The notes under the pieces were generated by a model that searched no databases, was not told where the DNA came from, and saw nothing but the letters and a program-made list of their open reading frames with translations. This document shows, piece after piece, positions 44,871 to 55,166 of a DNA stretch of 64,000 nt. The position numbers were made by a program, and so were the translations under genes. Numbering within the stretch: the first letter of the stretch is position 1; every line of letters starts with the position of its first letter. Source of the DNA: Streptomyces sp. NBC_01571. Lineage in GTDB: Bacteria; Actinomycetota; Actinomycetes; Streptomycetales; Streptomycetaceae. The stretch is from assembly GCF_026339875.1 (NCBI RefSeq), contig NZ_JAPEPZ010000001.1, forward strand, positions 3,224,001 to 3,288,000. Direction: 5' to 3'.

Positions 44871-45590
44871 TTACCCGAGCCCGGGTCGGACTCCGAGTAC
44901 CGCCGTACCGACGCGCACATGTGTCGCTCCGGCCGCCACGGCCTGCTCGAGGTCCGCACTCATCCCTGCGGACACCATGTTCGCAGCCGGATGCGTGCGG
45001 CGCATAGCAGTCGACAAATCCATCAGTCGCGCGAACGCGTCCTGCGGACGCCCCGCGTACGGCCCGGTGAGGGGCGCGACGGTCATCAGACCGTCGAGCC
45101 GGAGCCCGGGAGCCCCCTCGACGAGGTCGGCCAACTCCTCGACACCGCCCACCCCCACGCCGCCCCGCTCGCCCCGGCCGCTCTCCTCCGCGTCCAGTGC
45201 GACCTGCAGGAGACAGCCCACCTCGCGCTCCACCCGCACCGCCTCCTTCGACAGGGCGGTGACGAGCCGGGAACGGTCGACGGACTGCACCACGTCCGCG
45301 TAACCGACCACCGAACGCACCTTGTTGGTCTGCAACTGACCGACGAAGTGCCAGGAGAGGGGCAGATCGGAACAGGCGGCGGCCTTGGGGGCCGCGTCCT
45401 GGTCCCGGTTCTCGGCGACGTGGCGCACGCCGAGCTCCGACAGGATCCGCACATCGCTCGCGGGGTAGGTCTTGGTGACCACGATCAGGGTCACCTCTTC
45501 GCGCTTGCGCCCGGCGGCCGTGCACGCCGCCGCGATGCGCTCTTCCACTTTCGCCAGATTTCCGGCGAGTTGCACCTTACGGTCCGTCAT
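44871..45590 (-). CDS. ylmE: YggS/PLPBP family PLP-binding protein
   Basis: A 239-aa protein with a single alanine-racemase-like barrel that keeps PLP homeostasis. The PLP lysine is in LIVVTKTYPASDVRIL (about 35-50). HFVGQLQTNKVRSVVGYADV, LDGLMTVAPLTG and VSAGMSADLEQAVAAGATHV are the family motifs. ATG at 45590 lies 6 nt after the pgeF stop. Typical place between pgeF and sepF in actinobacteria and firmicutes. Confidence 0.94.
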   Translation of the reverse strand: MTDRKVQLAGNLAKVEERIAAACTAAGRKREEVTLIVVTKTYPASDVRILSELGVRHVAENRDQDAAPKAAACSDLPLSWHFVGQLQTNKVRSVVGYADVVQSVDRSRLVTALSKEAVRVEREVGCLLQVALDAEESGRGERGGVGVGGVEELADLVEGAPGLRLDGLMTVAPLTGPYAGRPQDAFARLMDLSTAMRRTHPAANMVSAGMSADLEQAVAAGATHVRVGTAVLGVRPGLG

Positions 45591-45596
45591 GCCCCA

Positions 45597-46334
45597 TCAG
45601 TCCAGCCAGACATAGCCCGCGAGCCGCCCGGTGGTGCGGTCCCGTCGGTACGAGAAGTGGTCCTTCGACTCCAGCGTGCACGCCGGCGACTGCTGCCGGT
45701 CGCGCACCCCGAGCCGCTCCAGTTGCGCGTGCACTCCGGCGGTCACGTCGACCGCGGGAGTGCCCCAACTGGTCTCGGCGTACGCCGCCGGCTCGACGGC
45801 GGCGACTTCGGCGCGCATCCCGTCCGGCACTTCGTAGCACCTTCCGCAGACCGCGGGTCCGGTGCGGGCGACGATCCTTGCGGGCTCGGCGCCGAGTTCC
45901 ACCATGGCCCGTACGGCGGCGGGGACGACCCCCGCGACCATGCCGGGCCGCCCCGCGTGGGCGGCCGCCGCGATCCCGGCGACGGGATCGGCGAGCAGGA
46001 CCGGCGTGCAGTCCGCGGTGAGGACGGCGAGAGCGAGCCCCCGCCGCGCGGTGACGACCGCGTCGACGGACGGGATCTCCGAGGAGCCCCACGGTGCGTC
46101 GACGACCGCCACGTCCGGCCCGTGCACCTGGTTCATCCAGACGACCCGGGCCGGGTCCAGCCCGAGAGAACTCGCGGCCAGTTCCCGATTGGTCCGTACG
46201 GCGCCGGGGTCGTCGCCGACCGCTCCGCCGAGGTTGAGCTCCTCGTACGGAACGGCGCTCACCCCGCCCCACCGGTCGGTGAAGGCGAAGTGCGCGCCGC
46301 TCACGGTGCTCGTCTCGGAGCGCTGTCCTATCAC
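45597..46334 (-). CDS. pgeF: peptidoglycan editing factor PgeF (YfiH/laccase-domain family)
   Basis: A 245-aa protein of the multicopper-polyphenol-oxidoreductase-like family. Metal ligands: [10 protein letters not shown] (His, about 72), [10 protein letters not shown] (Cys, about 108) and [14 protein letters not shown] (His, about 125). In E. coli PgeF corrects muropeptides containing L-Ser at position 2; a similar role is plausible here. The GTG at 46334 overlaps the ftsZ stop (GTGA), so expression is coupled to ftsZ. Confidence 0.92.
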   Translation of the reverse strand: MIGQRSETSTVSGAHFAFTDRWGGVSAVPYEELNLGGAVGDDPGAVRTNRELAASSLGLDPARVVWMNQVHGPDVAVVDAPWGSSEIPSVDAVVTARRGLALAVLTADCTPVLLADPVAGIAAAAHAGRPGMVAGVVPAAVRAMVELGAEPARIVARTGPAVCGRCYEVPDGMRAEVAAVEPAAYAETSWGTPAVDVTAGVHAQLERLGVRDRQQSPACTLESKDHFSYRRDRTTGRLAGYVWLD

Positions 46335-47524
46335 TTGAGGAAGTCCGGCACGTCCAGCTCTTCGGCCGCGCTGTCCGAGTAGGTGCGGGACGGCGGGACC
46401 GGCGGCGCCACCTGGATCTCGCTGACCGGCTCCGGAGCGGGCTCCGGTGCCTCCTTCGGCGTGACGCTGCCGAGCGATCCGAAGGACGGACGGCTCTCGG
46501 GGGCCCGCACCGGCGCGGGCTCCTCGCGCTGCTTGGCCGCGGTGGAGCCGAGGACGGTGTCCCGCTTGGCCGGCGGCTGGCCGCCGTCGAAGCCGGCGGC
46601 GATGACGGTGACCCGCACCTCGTCGCCGAGCGCGTCGTCGATGACCGCTCCGAAGATGATGTTGGCCTCGGGGTGCGCGGCCTCGCTGACCAACTGGGCG
46701 GCTTCGTTGATCTCGAACAGGCCGAGGTCGGAGCCACCGGAGATGGAGAGCAGGACGCCGCGGGCGCCGTCGATGGAGGCCTCCAGGAGCGGCGAGGAGA
46801 TCGCCATCTCCGCGGCCGCCACGGCGCGGTCGTCGCCGCGGGCCGAGCCGATGCCCATGAGCGCGGAACCCGCCTCGGACATCACGGACTTGACGTCGGC
46901 GAAGTCGAGGTTGATCAGACCGGGCGTGGTGATGAGGTCGGTGATGCCCTGGACACCGGAGAGCAGGACCTGGTCCGCCGACTTGAACGCGTCGAGGACC
47001 GAGACCTGGCGGTCCGAGATGGACAGCAGCCGGTCGTTCGGGATGACGATGAGGGTGTCGACCTCTTCGCGGAGTTCGGCGATGCCGTCCTCCGCCTGGT
47101 TGGCGCGGCGCCGTCCCTCGAAGGTGAACGGGCGGGTGACCACGCCGATGGTCAGGGCGCCCAGCGAGCGGGCGATGTTGGCCACGACGGGGGCGCCGCC
47201 GGTGCCGGTGCCGCCGCCTTCGCCGGCCGTCACGAAGACCATGTCGGCCCCCTTGAGGACCTCCTCGATCTCCTCGCGGTGATCCTCGGCCGCCTTCCGG
47301 CCGACGGCCGGGTTGGCTCCGGCGCCGAGTCCGCGGGTGAGTTCGCGGCCGACGTCGAGTTTGACGTCGGCGTCGCTCATCAACAGAGCTTGCGCGTCCG
47401 TGTTGATGGCGATGAACTCGACGCCCTTGAGACCGACCTCGATCATCCGGTTGATGGCATTGACACCACCGCCGCCGACACCGATGACTTTGATGACTGC
47501 GAGGTAGTTCTGCGGTGCTGCCAC
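46331..47524 (-). CDS. ftsZ: cell-division GTPase FtsZ
   Basis: Tubulin homologue forming the Z ring or ladders in sporulating hyphae. The protein is 397 aa. GTP site: [18 protein letters not shown] (about 11-28) and the tubulin signature [13 protein letters not shown] (about 104-116); T7 loop [12 protein letters not shown]. After residue 315 comes a Pro/Ala/Glu-rich linker, then the C-terminal DVPDFLK tail that binds SepF. GTG at 47524 with AGAGG upstream. The 275-nt upstream gap contains the promoter features listed. Confidence 0.98.
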   Translation of the reverse strand: MAAPQNYLAVIKVIGVGGGGVNAINRMIEVGLKGVEFIAINTDAQALLMSDADVKLDVGRELTRGLGAGANPAVGRKAAEDHREEIEEVLKGADMVFVTAGEGGGTGTGGAPVVANIARSLGALTIGVVTRPFTFEGRRRANQAEDGIAELREEVDTLIVIPNDRLLSISDRQVSVLDAFKSADQVLLSGVQGITDLITTPGLINLDFADVKSVMSEAGSALMGIGSARGDDRAVAAAEMAISSPLLEASIDGARGVLLSISGGSDLGLFEINEAAQLVSEAAHPEANIIFGAVIDDALGDEVRVTVIAAGFDGGQPPAKRDTVLGSTAAKQREEPAPVRAPESRPSFGSLGSVTPKEAPEPAPEPVSEIQVAPPVPPSRTYSDSAAEELDVPDFLK

Positions 47525-47618
47525 GTCGAAGGCCTCTCGCCTCGAGTTACGTGTCGTCGCCTCGCACGCTCGCGATCCGACGACTGATGCCGAATGGGAC
47601 GGTCCGAACGCCGACCCG

Positions 47619-47643
47619 AACCCTAACGCTGAAGTTTAGGGTT
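47619..47643 (-). promoter_or_regulatory. 8-bp inverted repeat and candidate -10 upstream of ftsZ
   Basis: AACCCTAA-CGCTGAAGT-TTAGGGTT, perfect 8-bp arms with a 9-nt centre. On the coding strand it includes TAAACT (plus 47633-47638), a fair -10 about 110 nt before the GTG. May be a promoter with an overlapping operator. Confidence 0.5.
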
Positions 47644-47649
47644 ACCAGT

Positions 47650-47683
47650 GTGTCTGTTCCTTGGACTCTTCCGAACAGGACAC
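47650..47683. promoter_or_regulatory. paired GACAC (WhiA-type) motifs upstream of ftsZ
   Basis: GTGTC (47650-47654) and GACAC (47679-47683) face each other, each beside a TGTTC/GAACA extension (GTGTC-TGTTC and GAACAG-GACAC), giving an imperfect inverted repeat. GACAC is the known WhiA recognition core, and ftsZ is a reported WhiA-WhiB target in Streptomyces. The proximal motif lies just upstream of the candidate -10. Confidence 0.6.
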
Positions 47684-47799
47684 TAAGTCGACAAGTGGCG
47701 CACGTTCAACGAACACGCCGAACCTCCCGTTTTTCTTTTCACCCTATGTGATCAGCCGTAGCGCTGCCCAACCAGGGTGCTGGCCTGCGCGGATGTGCG

Positions 47800-48594
47800 T
47801 CAACTACCGGCTGACGAGGGGGCGGTGGGGACGCTCACGTCGAAGTGCCGGGCCTTCGGAGCTGCTTTCATGAGAGCGGTGAGTGTCCGCGCCTTCGCGC
47901 GGCCCTTCTCGCCGCTCCCCCACTCGACGTCACGGCCGTCGCTCAGTTCCAGCGAGATGGAGTCGTACGAGCGGACCTTGACGGTCCGGGTGGCACGGGC
48001 CACGGCGGGCGGAATGTCCCCGGCGACCCGAACCGCCTCGCGCACCAGCCGGTCGGCGGGGAAGCGGCGCAGGGCGGCCGAGCGGGACGGCGTCAATTCG
48101 AGCAGGGCCACGTTCTTCGGAGCCCGCGAAACCGTCGCGAAACGCACGCCCTTGGCGTCCACTTCGACGTACTTGCCCCTCTTTCCCGGTTGCTCCATCA
48201 CCAGGACAGGGGTGCGTTCGGTCACTTTCAGCCCGATTCCGTGCGGCCAGGAACGGACGACGTCGACCGAGTCGATCCGCGGCAGTCTCCGCAGCAGCCG
48301 CGCCTCCACGGCGTCGGTGTCGACGGAGACCAGCGGCGTACCCTCCGGCACCTCGGCCGCCTCGCGCACCTGCCGCGCCGTCAGCACCCGGGTCCCGGAG
48401 ACCGAGAGCCTCTCGACCCGCAGCCACTGCGAGCCGTACAGCAGCCAGACCACACCGCCGCCGACCAACACCATCGCGACCAAAAGGACGATGAGCACAC
48501 GAAGGCGGCGAAGCCGCACCGGACGGGGCGGCCGGGGCGGGCCGGACTTCAGCTTCTGCCGTTCACCGCGCTCGGCGGTCGTCGGTCCGGCCAC
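47800..48594 (-). CDS. ftsQ: division protein FtsQ (DivIB)
   Basis: A 264-aa bitopic protein: basic cytoplasmic N-terminus (PPRPPRPVRLRRLRVLI), one membrane span (about 33-53), then a POTRA domain opening with LRVERLSVSGTRVLTARQVR (about 58-77) and a beta domain. It links FtsL/FtsI/FtsW to the Z ring. GTG at 48594 has AGGCAGGGAG upstream. No ftsA gene lies between it and ftsZ. Confidence 0.95.
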   Translation of the reverse strand: MAGPTTAERGERQKLKSGPPRPPRPVRLRRLRVLIVLLVAMVLVGGGVVWLLYGSQWLRVERLSVSGTRVLTARQVREAAEVPEGTPLVSVDTDAVEARLLRRLPRIDSVDVVRSWPHGIGLKVTERTPVLVMEQPGKRGKYVEVDAKGVRFATVSRAPKNVALLELTPSRSAALRRFPADRLVREAVRVAGDIPPAVARATRTVKVRSYDSISLELSDGRDVEWGSGEKGRAKARTLTALMKAAPKARHFDVSVPTAPSSAGS

Positions 48595-48619
48595 GCTCCC
48601 TGCCTTCCCTCACATGTGC

Positions 48620-49711
48620 CTAGTGGTGGCGTGAGGCGATCGCCTCGTACACCATGCCGACGAGCAGGTCGTCGGCGTCCCGGCGCCCGAACTCGCTGGC
48701 GGCGCGGGACATCTCGTACAGCCGGTGCGGGTCGGCGAGCACGGGCAGCACGTTCTGCTGCACCCACTGGGGCGTCAGTTCCGCGTCGTCGACCAGCAGT
48801 CCGCCGCCGGCCTTGACCACCGGCTGGGCGTTGAGCCGCTGTTCGCCGTTGCCGATGGGCAGCGGGACGTAGGCGGCCGGGAGCCCGACGGCGGAGAGTT
48901 CGGCGACGGTCATCGCGCCCGCGCGGCAGAGCATCATGTCGGCCGCGGCGTACGCGAGGTCCATCCGGTCCACGTACGGTACCGGGATGTACGGAGGCAT
49001 CCCGGGCATCTGGTGCACCTGCGGCAGTTCGTTCTTCGGTCCGACCGCGTGCAGGATCTGGATGCCGGCCTGCTGGAGGTACGGGGCGGCCTGCTGGACG
49101 ACCTCGTTGAGGCGCCGGGCACCCTGCGATCCACCGGAGACCAGCAGCGTCGGCAGGTTCGGGTCGAGACCGAACGCGGCGCGGGCCTCGGGGCGTACGG
49201 CGGCCCGGTCGAGGGTGGCGATGGAGCGGCGCAGCGGGATGCCGATGTAGCGGGCGCCGCGCAGCTTGTTGTCGGGCGTCGAGACGGCGACCTGCGCCGC
49301 GTACCGCGAGCCGATCTTGTTGGCGAGACCCGGCCTGGCGTTCGCCTCGTGGATGACGATCGGTACGCCGAGGCGCTTGGCCGCGAGGTAGGCGGGCAGC
49401 GCGACATAGCCGCCGAACCCGACGACCGCGTCCGCCTTGGTGCGCTCCAGGATCTGCTCGGCCGCCTTGATCGTGCCGCGCAGCCGTCCGGGGACGGTGA
49501 TCAGCTCGGGGGTGGGCTTGCGCGGCAGCGGAACGGCGGGGATCAGCGCGAGTTCGTATCCCCGCTCGGGTACGAGCCGGGTCTCGAGTCCGCGTTCCGT
49601 GCCCAGGGCCGTGATCCCCACGGTCGGGTCCTGCCTGCGCAGGGCGTCCGCGAGGGCGAGCGCGGGCTCGATGTGGCCGGCGGTCCCCCCGCCGGCGAGT
49701 ACGACATGCAC
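48620..49711 (-). CDS. murG: UDP-GlcNAc:lipid I N-acetylglucosaminyltransferase
   Basis: Makes lipid II at the inner membrane face. The protein is 363 aa, two Rossmann domains. G-loops [20 protein letters not shown] (residues 4-23) and [16 protein letters not shown]; donor-binding [17 protein letters not shown] (about 190-206) and [20 protein letters not shown] followed by [19 protein letters not shown] at 49711, 6 nt after the ftsW stop. murC and ddl, often next in other bacteria, are absent here. Confidence 0.97.
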   Translation of the reverse strand: MHVVLAGGGTAGHIEPALALADALRRQDPTVGITALGTERGLETRLVPERGYELALIPAVPLPRKPTPELITVPGRLRGTIKAAEQILERTKADAVVGFGGYVALPAYLAAKRLGVPIVIHEANARPGLANKIGSRYAAQVAVSTPDNKLRGARYIGIPLRRSIATLDRAAVRPEARAAFGLDPNLPTLLVSGGSQGARRLNEVVQQAAPYLQQAGIQILHAVGPKNELPQVHQMPGMPPYIPVPYVDRMDLAYAAADMMLCRAGAMTVAELSAVGLPAAYVPLPIGNGEQRLNAQPVVKAGGGLLVDDAELTPQWVQQNVLPVLADPHRLYEMSRAASEFGRRDADDLLVGMVYEAIASRHH

Positions 49712-49717
49712 CGAAAT

Positions 49718-51079
49718 TCACCGCTCTCCGGACGAACGCGCCGCGGCGCGCCGTCGCATCGTGTTCCATCTCCGAGGCCCCGCGGCCCCCGCGGAGCCTC
49801 TCACCGCAGCACGCTTTCTGCCAAAGCGGGGTTGCCGCATCGCGAGCGCCGCCCGCGCAGCGGGCTCGTCGCGCGCGAAGGCGATCAGCAACCCGACGGC
49901 GAACATGGTCGGCAGCAGGGCGGAACCCCCGTAGGAGAACAGCGGGAGCGGGACTCCGGCGATCGGCAGCAGACCGAGCACCGCACCGATGTTGATCACG
50001 GCCTGGGCCGTGATCCAGGTGGTCACGCCTCCCGCGGCATACCTCACGAAGGGGTCCTCCGTGCGTCCGGCCACGCGGATACCCGCATAGCCTAGAGCCG
50101 CGAAGAGGGCGAGTACCGACAGTGTCCCCGCGAGGCCGAGTTCCTCCCCGGTGATGGCGAAGATGAAGTCGGTGTGCGCTTCGGGCAGTTGGCCCCATTT
50201 TTCCACGCTGGCGCCGAGGCCGGATCCGAACAGGCCGCCGGAGGCGAGGGCGTAGATGCCGTGCACGGCCTGCCAGCAGGTGTCGTTCGGTCCTGGCTCG
50301 GTGGCGCCGATGCAGGCGAGCCGGGACATACGGTTGGGGCTGGTCTTGATGAGGACGAAGCCGATCGTCAGCGCGACGGCCAGGACGCCCGCGAACAGCC
50401 GGGTGGGCGCTCCGGCCAGCCACAGCAGCCCGAAGAGGATGGCGGTGAGGATGATCGCCGTGCCCATGTCGCCGCCGAGCATGATCAGCCCGAGCAGCAG
50501 GAAGGCGACCGGGACGAGCGGCACCAGCATGTGCTTCCACTGCGCCAGCATCGCCTTGTCCTGTTTGCGCGCGAGCAGGTCGGCGCCCCACAGCACGAGC
50601 GCGAGCTTGCCGAACTCGCTGGGCTGGATCTGGAACGAGCCGCCCAGGGAGATCCAGTTCTGGTTGCCGTTGACCGACATCCCTATCCCCGGCACCTGCA
50701 CGAGAACCATCAGGAAGACCGCGCCGGCCAGGATCGGATAGGCCAGCGCGCGGTGCAGTTTCACCGGCACCCGCATGGCCACCAGGAGCAGCACGGCGCC
50801 GATCGAGGCGGCGAGGAACTGTTTGCGGAAGAAGAACGATCCGGGCAGCGACAGCTGCAGTGCCGTGATCATCGACGCCGAGTAGACCATCACGAGGCCC
50901 AGTACGGTGATCAGCAGGCTGCTGCCGAGGATCAGGTAGTAGGCGGTCAGCGGCCGGTCCCAGGCCTTGCGCGCACGCGTGACGAGGCGGCCCACGGGGT
51001 TGTCGCGCCCGGGGCGTGCGGAGGCGGGGCGCCGGGGGGCGCGCTGGACGGGGGGCCGGCCCGTGCGGCTATCGGCCAT
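49718..51079 (-). CDS. ftsW: FtsW, SEDS peptidoglycan glycosyltransferase
   Basis: Polymerises lipid II at the septum with FtsI. The protein is 453 aa from ATG 51079 (MADSRTGRPPVQ), which has CGGAG 7-10 nt upstream; GTG at 51103 would add 8 residues. About 10 membrane spans. SEDS motifs: GNQNWISLGGSFQIQPSEFG (about 148-167) including the catalytic-region residues, LGGDMGTAIIL, EAHTDFIFAITGEELGLAG and PLPLFSYGGSALL. The cytoplasmic C-terminal tail is very basic. Confidence 0.95.
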   Translation of the reverse strand: MADSRTGRPPVQRAPRRPASARPGRDNPVGRLVTRARKAWDRPLTAYYLILGSSLLITVLGLVMVYSASMITALQLSLPGSFFFRKQFLAASIGAVLLLVAMRVPVKLHRALAYPILAGAVFLMVLVQVPGIGMSVNGNQNWISLGGSFQIQPSEFGKLALVLWGADLLARKQDKAMLAQWKHMLVPLVPVAFLLLGLIMLGGDMGTAIILTAILFGLLWLAGAPTRLFAGVLAVALTIGFVLIKTSPNRMSRLACIGATEPGPNDTCWQAVHGIYALASGGLFGSGLGASVEKWGQLPEAHTDFIFAITGEELGLAGTLSVLALFAALGYAGIRVAGRTEDPFVRYAAGGVTTWITAQAVINIGAVLGLLPIAGVPLPLFSYGGSALLPTMFAVGLLIAFARDEPAARAALAMRQPRFGRKRAAVRGSAGAAGPRRWNTMRRRAAARSSGER

Positions 51080-51264
51080 CGCCGGCTCCGTCCGCCGGGG
51101 CACGGAGGTGTCCCTCCGCGGTGGTTCTCCCGGGCTGTGCGGGCACGGCGGCGGGGAAGGGCCGGCACAGCGCCGTTCCGCCTGCCGAAAGCCACCTGCG
51201 AAGCCCCGACCGCACTGGCGTCACGCGTCCCTCCCAAGGGTCCCGGGGCGCCTGGGTCCCGCCG

Positions 51265-52692
51265 TCAGGCGCTCGCGGTGCCGAGTTCGCGAACCGCCTC
51301 CGCGAAAGCGTCACCGCGCTTGTTGTAGTTGACGAACATGTCCATGGACGCACAGGCCGGCGCCAGCAGGACAGTGTCTCCCGCTCCGGAGAGCCGTGCG
51401 GCCTCCTGAACCGCCGCGAGCATCGCCCCAGTGTCGGTGCGGGCGACGTCGACGACGGGTACTTCCGGGGCGTGTCGCGCGAGGGCTTCACGGATCAGCG
51501 CACGATCGGCGCCGATCAGCACGACCCCCCGAAGTCGCTGTGCCGACTTGGCGACCAGCTCGTCGAAGGTCGCGCCCTTGGCGAGGCCGCCGGCGATCCA
51601 CACGATCGACTCGTAGGCCGCCAAGGAGGCTTCCGCCGCGTGGGTGTTGGTCGCCTTGGAGTCGTCGACGTACGCGACCCCGTCCACGTCGGCCACGTGC
51701 GCGATGCGGTGGGCGTCCGGGGTGAAGGCCCGCAGGCCGTCCCGTACGGCGCCGGCGGGGACGCCGAAGGCGCGCGCGAGGGCCGCCGCCGCAAGGGCGT
51801 TGGCGATGTTGTGCGGGGCCGACGGGCGCACGTCGGAGACCTCGGCGAGCTCCTGGGCGTTCTTCTGCCGGTTCTCGACGAAGGCGCGGTCGACCAGGAT
51901 GCCGTCCACCACGCCGAGTTGGGACGGCCCGGGTGTGCCGAGGGTGAAGCCGACGGCCCGGCAGCCCTCCTCGACGTCCGCCTCGCGCACCAGGTCCTCG
52001 GTGGCCTTGTCGGCGACGTTGTAGACGCAGGCGACCCGATTGCCCTCGTAGACACGGCCCTTGTCGGCGGCGTACGCCTCCATGGAGCCGTGCCAGTCGA
52101 GATGGTCGGGCGCCAGGTTCAGCACGGCCGCGGAGTCGGCGCGCAGCGAAGGCGCCCAGTGCAGTTGGTAGCTGGACAGCTCCACCGCCAGGACGTCGTA
52201 CGTCTCCTCGCCCAGCACCGCGTCCAGCAGCGAGACCCCGATGTTGCCGACGGCTGCCGTACGCAGTCCTGCCGCCTTCAGGATCGAGGCGAGCATCTGC
52301 ACGGTCGTGGTCTTGCCGTTGGTGCCCGTGACGGCGAGCCAGGGGGCGGCCTTCCTGCCGTCCAGCTCCCGCAGGCGCCAGGCCAGCTCGACGTCGCCCC
52401 AGACCGGGACGCCCGCCTCGGCGGCCGCGGCGAACAGCGGCTTGTCCGGCTTCCAGCCGGGCGCGGTGACGATGAGTTCGGTGCCCCCGGGCAGGGTGTC
52501 GCCGTCGCCGAGGCGCACGGTGACGCCGAGCGCCTCCAGCTCCGCGGCCTGCGCGCGGGAGCGCTCGTCGTCGCCGTCGTTGACGACCGTGACGACCGCG
52601 CCGAGTCCGTGCAGGACCCGCGCCGCCGGGATGCCGGAGACCCCGAGCCCGGCGACGGTGACGCGCTTGCCCTGGAACTCCGGGGAGGTCAC
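51265..52692 (-). CDS. murD: UDP-N-acetylmuramoyl-L-alanine:D-glutamate ligase
   Basis: Adds D-Glu to the muropeptide precursor. The protein is 475 aa. N-terminal Rossmann [21 protein letters not shown]-loop [17 protein letters not shown] (about 123-139), [53 protein letters not shown] at 52692 ([11 protein letters not shown]) overlaps the mraY stop as GTGA, so I prefer it to the GTG at 52707. The 185-nt gap before ftsW has no gene that I can see. Confidence 0.96.
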   Translation of the reverse strand: MTSPEFQGKRVTVAGLGVSGIPAARVLHGLGAVVTVVNDGDDERSRAQAAELEALGVTVRLGDGDTLPGGTELIVTAPGWKPDKPLFAAAAEAGVPVWGDVELAWRLRELDGRKAAPWLAVTGTNGKTTTVQMLASILKAAGLRTAAVGNIGVSLLDAVLGEETYDVLAVELSSYQLHWAPSLRADSAAVLNLAPDHLDWHGSMEAYAADKGRVYEGNRVACVYNVADKATEDLVREADVEEGCRAVGFTLGTPGPSQLGVVDGILVDRAFVENRQKNAQELAEVSDVRPSAPHNIANALAAAALARAFGVPAGAVRDGLRAFTPDAHRIAHVADVDGVAYVDDSKATNTHAAEASLAAYESIVWIAGGLAKGATFDELVAKSAQRLRGVVLIGADRALIREALARHAPEVPVVDVARTDTGAMLAAVQEAARLSGAGDTVLLAPACASMDMFVNYNKRGDAFAEAVRELGTASA

Positions 52693-53762
52693 TTCTCGGC
52701 CGCCCATCCCGCGTAGAAGATGCCGAGGCCGACGATCACGCAGATGCCCTGGATGATCCAGAATCGGACCACGACCAGGACTTCCGACCAGCCCTTGAGT
52801 TCGAAGTGGTGCTGGAGCGGTGCCATGCGGAAGACACGTTTGCCGGTGAGCCGGAACGAACCGACCTGGATGACCACGGACATGGTGATCAGGACGAAGA
52901 GACCGCCGAGCAGCGCGAGCAGCAGCTCGGTGCGGGAGCAGATCGCCAGACCGGCCAGCGCGCCGCCCAGGGCCAGCGAACCGGTGTCACCCATGAAGAT
53001 CTTGGCGGGCGAGGTGTTCCACCACAGGAAGCCGAGGCAGGCGCCCATCAGCGCGGAGGCGACGATCGCGAGGTCCAGTGGATCTCGTACCTCGTAGCAG
53101 GCGGCCGGGTTGGTCAGGGTCTGCGTGTTGGCGCAGGACTCCTGGAACTGCCAGACACCGATGAACGTGTAGGCGCCGAAGACCAGGACGGAGGCGCCGG
53201 TGGCGAGGCCGTCCAGACCGTCCGTCAGGTTCACGCCGTTCGACATCGCCAGGATCATGAACAGCGCCCAGACCACGAACAGCACCGGGCCGATGGTCCA
53301 GCCGAAGTCCTGGACGAAGGAGAGCTTGGTGGAGGCCGGGGTGTTGCCGCGATTGTCGGAGAACTGGAGCGCGAGCACCGCGAAGGAGATGCCGACGATC
53401 AGCTGTCCGGCCATCTTCGCCTTGGCCCGCAGACCGAGCGAACGCCGCTTGACGATCTTGATGTAGTCGTCCAGGAAGCCGACCAGGCCCATGCCCGCCA
53501 TCAGGCCGAGCACCAGCAGACCCGAGAAGGTCGGCGCGTACCCGGTGATGATCTTGGACAGGAAGTACGCGGCGATCGTCGCCAGGATGAAGGCGATGCC
53601 ACCCATCGTCGGCGTACCGCGCTTGCTGTGGTGCTCCTTCGGCCCGTCGTCACGGATGTACTGCCCGTAGCCCTTGCGGGCCAGCAGCTTGATCAGCAAC
53701 GGCGTGCCGACCAGGGTGAGGAACAGACCAATGACTCCTGCGAACAGGATCTGCTTCATCAT
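52689..53762 (-). CDS. mraY: phospho-MurNAc-pentapeptide translocase
   Basis: Integral membrane enzyme making lipid I from UDP-MurNAc-pentapeptide and undecaprenyl phosphate. The protein is 357 aa, about 10 spans. [20 protein letters not shown] (about 41-60), catalytic aspartates in [17 protein letters not shown] and [16 protein letters not shown], and [14 protein letters not shown] and [15 protein letters not shown] (HHH-type region) near the C-terminus. ATG at 53762 overlaps the murF stop (ATGA). Confidence 0.97.
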   Translation of the reverse strand: MMKQILFAGVIGLFLTLVGTPLLIKLLARKGYGQYIRDDGPKEHHSKRGTPTMGGIAFILATIAAYFLSKIITGYAPTFSGLLVLGLMAGMGLVGFLDDYIKIVKRRSLGLRAKAKMAGQLIVGISFAVLALQFSDNRGNTPASTKLSFVQDFGWTIGPVLFVVWALFMILAMSNGVNLTDGLDGLATGASVLVFGAYTFIGVWQFQESCANTQTLTNPAACYEVRDPLDLAIVASALMGACLGFLWWNTSPAKIFMGDTGSLALGGALAGLAICSRTELLLALLGGLFVLITMSVVIQVGSFRLTGKRVFRMAPLQHHFELKGWSEVLVVVRFWIIQGICVIVGLGIFYAGWAAEK

Positions 53763-55162
53763 CGGGCAGCAACCTCACCCTCGGCACCGTCGAGCAGCGC
53801 CTGCGCCACCCGTTCGAGCCCGACCGACCGGGACGCCTTCACGAGGACGACGTCCCCCGGGCGCAACTCGCTGCGCAGCAGGTCGACAGCCGCCTGTGCG
53901 TCGGACACGTGCACCGACTCCTCACCCCACGAACCCTCGTTATATGCGCCCAGTTGGAGCCAGGACGCTTCCCTGCCCCCGACCGCGACGAGCTTGCTGA
54001 CGTTGAGTCGGACGGCGAGCCGCCCGATCGCGTCGTGCTCGGCGAGAGCCTCGTCCCCGAGCTCGGCCATCTGACCGAGCACCGCCCACGTACGACGCCC
54101 TCGTCCCATCGCCACGAGCGCGCGCAGGGCGGCTCGCATGGACTCGGGGTTCGCGTTGTAGGCGTCGTTGACGACCGTCACGCCGTCCGGGCGCTCGGTG
54201 ACCTCCATCCGCCAGCGGGAGAGGGAGCCCGCCTCGGAGAGCGCGCGGGCGATCTCGTCTGCGGACATGCCCAGCTCATGGGCGACGGCGGCCGCGGCGA
54301 GCGCGTTCGACACGTGATGCTCACCGTACAGGCGCATGGTCACATCACTGCACCCGGAGGGTGTGTGAAGCCTGAACGCAGGCTGTCCAAGGTCCGTGAG
54401 ACGGACGTTCTCGGCGCGTACGTCCGCTTCGCCGGACTCTCCGAAAAGCACCACCCGCGCCTTCGTCCGGGAGGCCATGGCGCGGACGAGGGGGTCGTCG
54501 GCGTTGAGGACCGCGGCGCCGTCCTCGGGGAGGCCCTCGACGAGCTCGCCCTTCGCCTGTGCAATCTGTTCGCGGCCGCCGAACTCGCCGATGTGGGCGG
54601 TGCCGACGTTGAGGACGAGACCGATTTTCGGCGGGGTGAGATCCGCGAGGTAACGGATGTGGCCGATGCTGCGGGCGCCCATCTCCAGCACGAGGTACTT
54701 CGTCTCCTCGGTGGCGGTCAGCGCGGTCAGCGGCAGTCCGATCTCGTTGTTGAGCGAACCGGGCGTGAAGACGGTCGGCGCCTTGCTCCGCAGGACCTGG
54801 GCGATCAGGTCCTTGGTGCTGGTCTTGCCCGCGGAGCCGGTGAGGGCCACGAGGGTCGTGCCGAGCCGTTCGACGACGTGGCGGGCGAGGGCGCCGAGGG
54901 CCGTCTGCACGTCCTCGACGACGATCGCGGGCACGCCGACGGGCCGGGAGGCCAGTACGGCGACCGCGCCCGCGTCGACGACCGCCCGGGCGAAGTTGTG
55001 GCCGTCCACGCGCTCGCCGGCGAAGGCGACGAAGAGGCTGCCTGGCTCCACTTCACGGGAGTCTCTGACGACCGGTCCGGTGACCTGGAGGGCCGGATCC
55101 GGTATGTCGTACGTCTGCCCGCCGACGACTGCTGCGATCTCGGCGAGAGAGAGGGCGATCAC
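53759..55162 (-). CDS. murF: UDP-MurNAc-tripeptide:D-Ala-D-Ala ligase
   Basis: Adds D-Ala-D-Ala to complete the pentapeptide. The protein is 467 aa. P-loop [20 protein letters not shown] (about 105-124), [35 protein letters not shown] and [20 protein letters not shown] are the Mur ligase motifs. GTG at 55162 is 4 nt after the murE stop. The end overlaps mraY. Confidence 0.97.
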   Translation of the reverse strand: MIALSLAEIAAVVGGQTYDIPDPALQVTGPVVRDSREVEPGSLFVAFAGERVDGHNFARAVVDAGAVAVLASRPVGVPAIVVEDVQTALGALARHVVERLGTTLVALTGSAGKTSTKDLIAQVLRSKAPTVFTPGSLNNEIGLPLTALTATEETKYLVLEMGARSIGHIRYLADLTPPKIGLVLNVGTAHIGEFGGREQIAQAKGELVEGLPEDGAAVLNADDPLVRAMASRTKARVVLFGESGEADVRAENVRLTDLGQPAFRLHTPSGCSDVTMRLYGEHHVSNALAAAAVAHELGMSADEIARALSEAGSLSRWRMEVTERPDGVTVVNDAYNANPESMRAALRALVAMGRGRRTWAVLGQMAELGDEALAEHDAIGRLAVRLNVSKLVAVGGREASWLQLGAYNEGSWGEESVHVSDAQAAVDLLRSELRPGDVVLVKASRSVGLERVAQALLDGAEGEVAAR

Positions 55163-55166
55163 AAGT

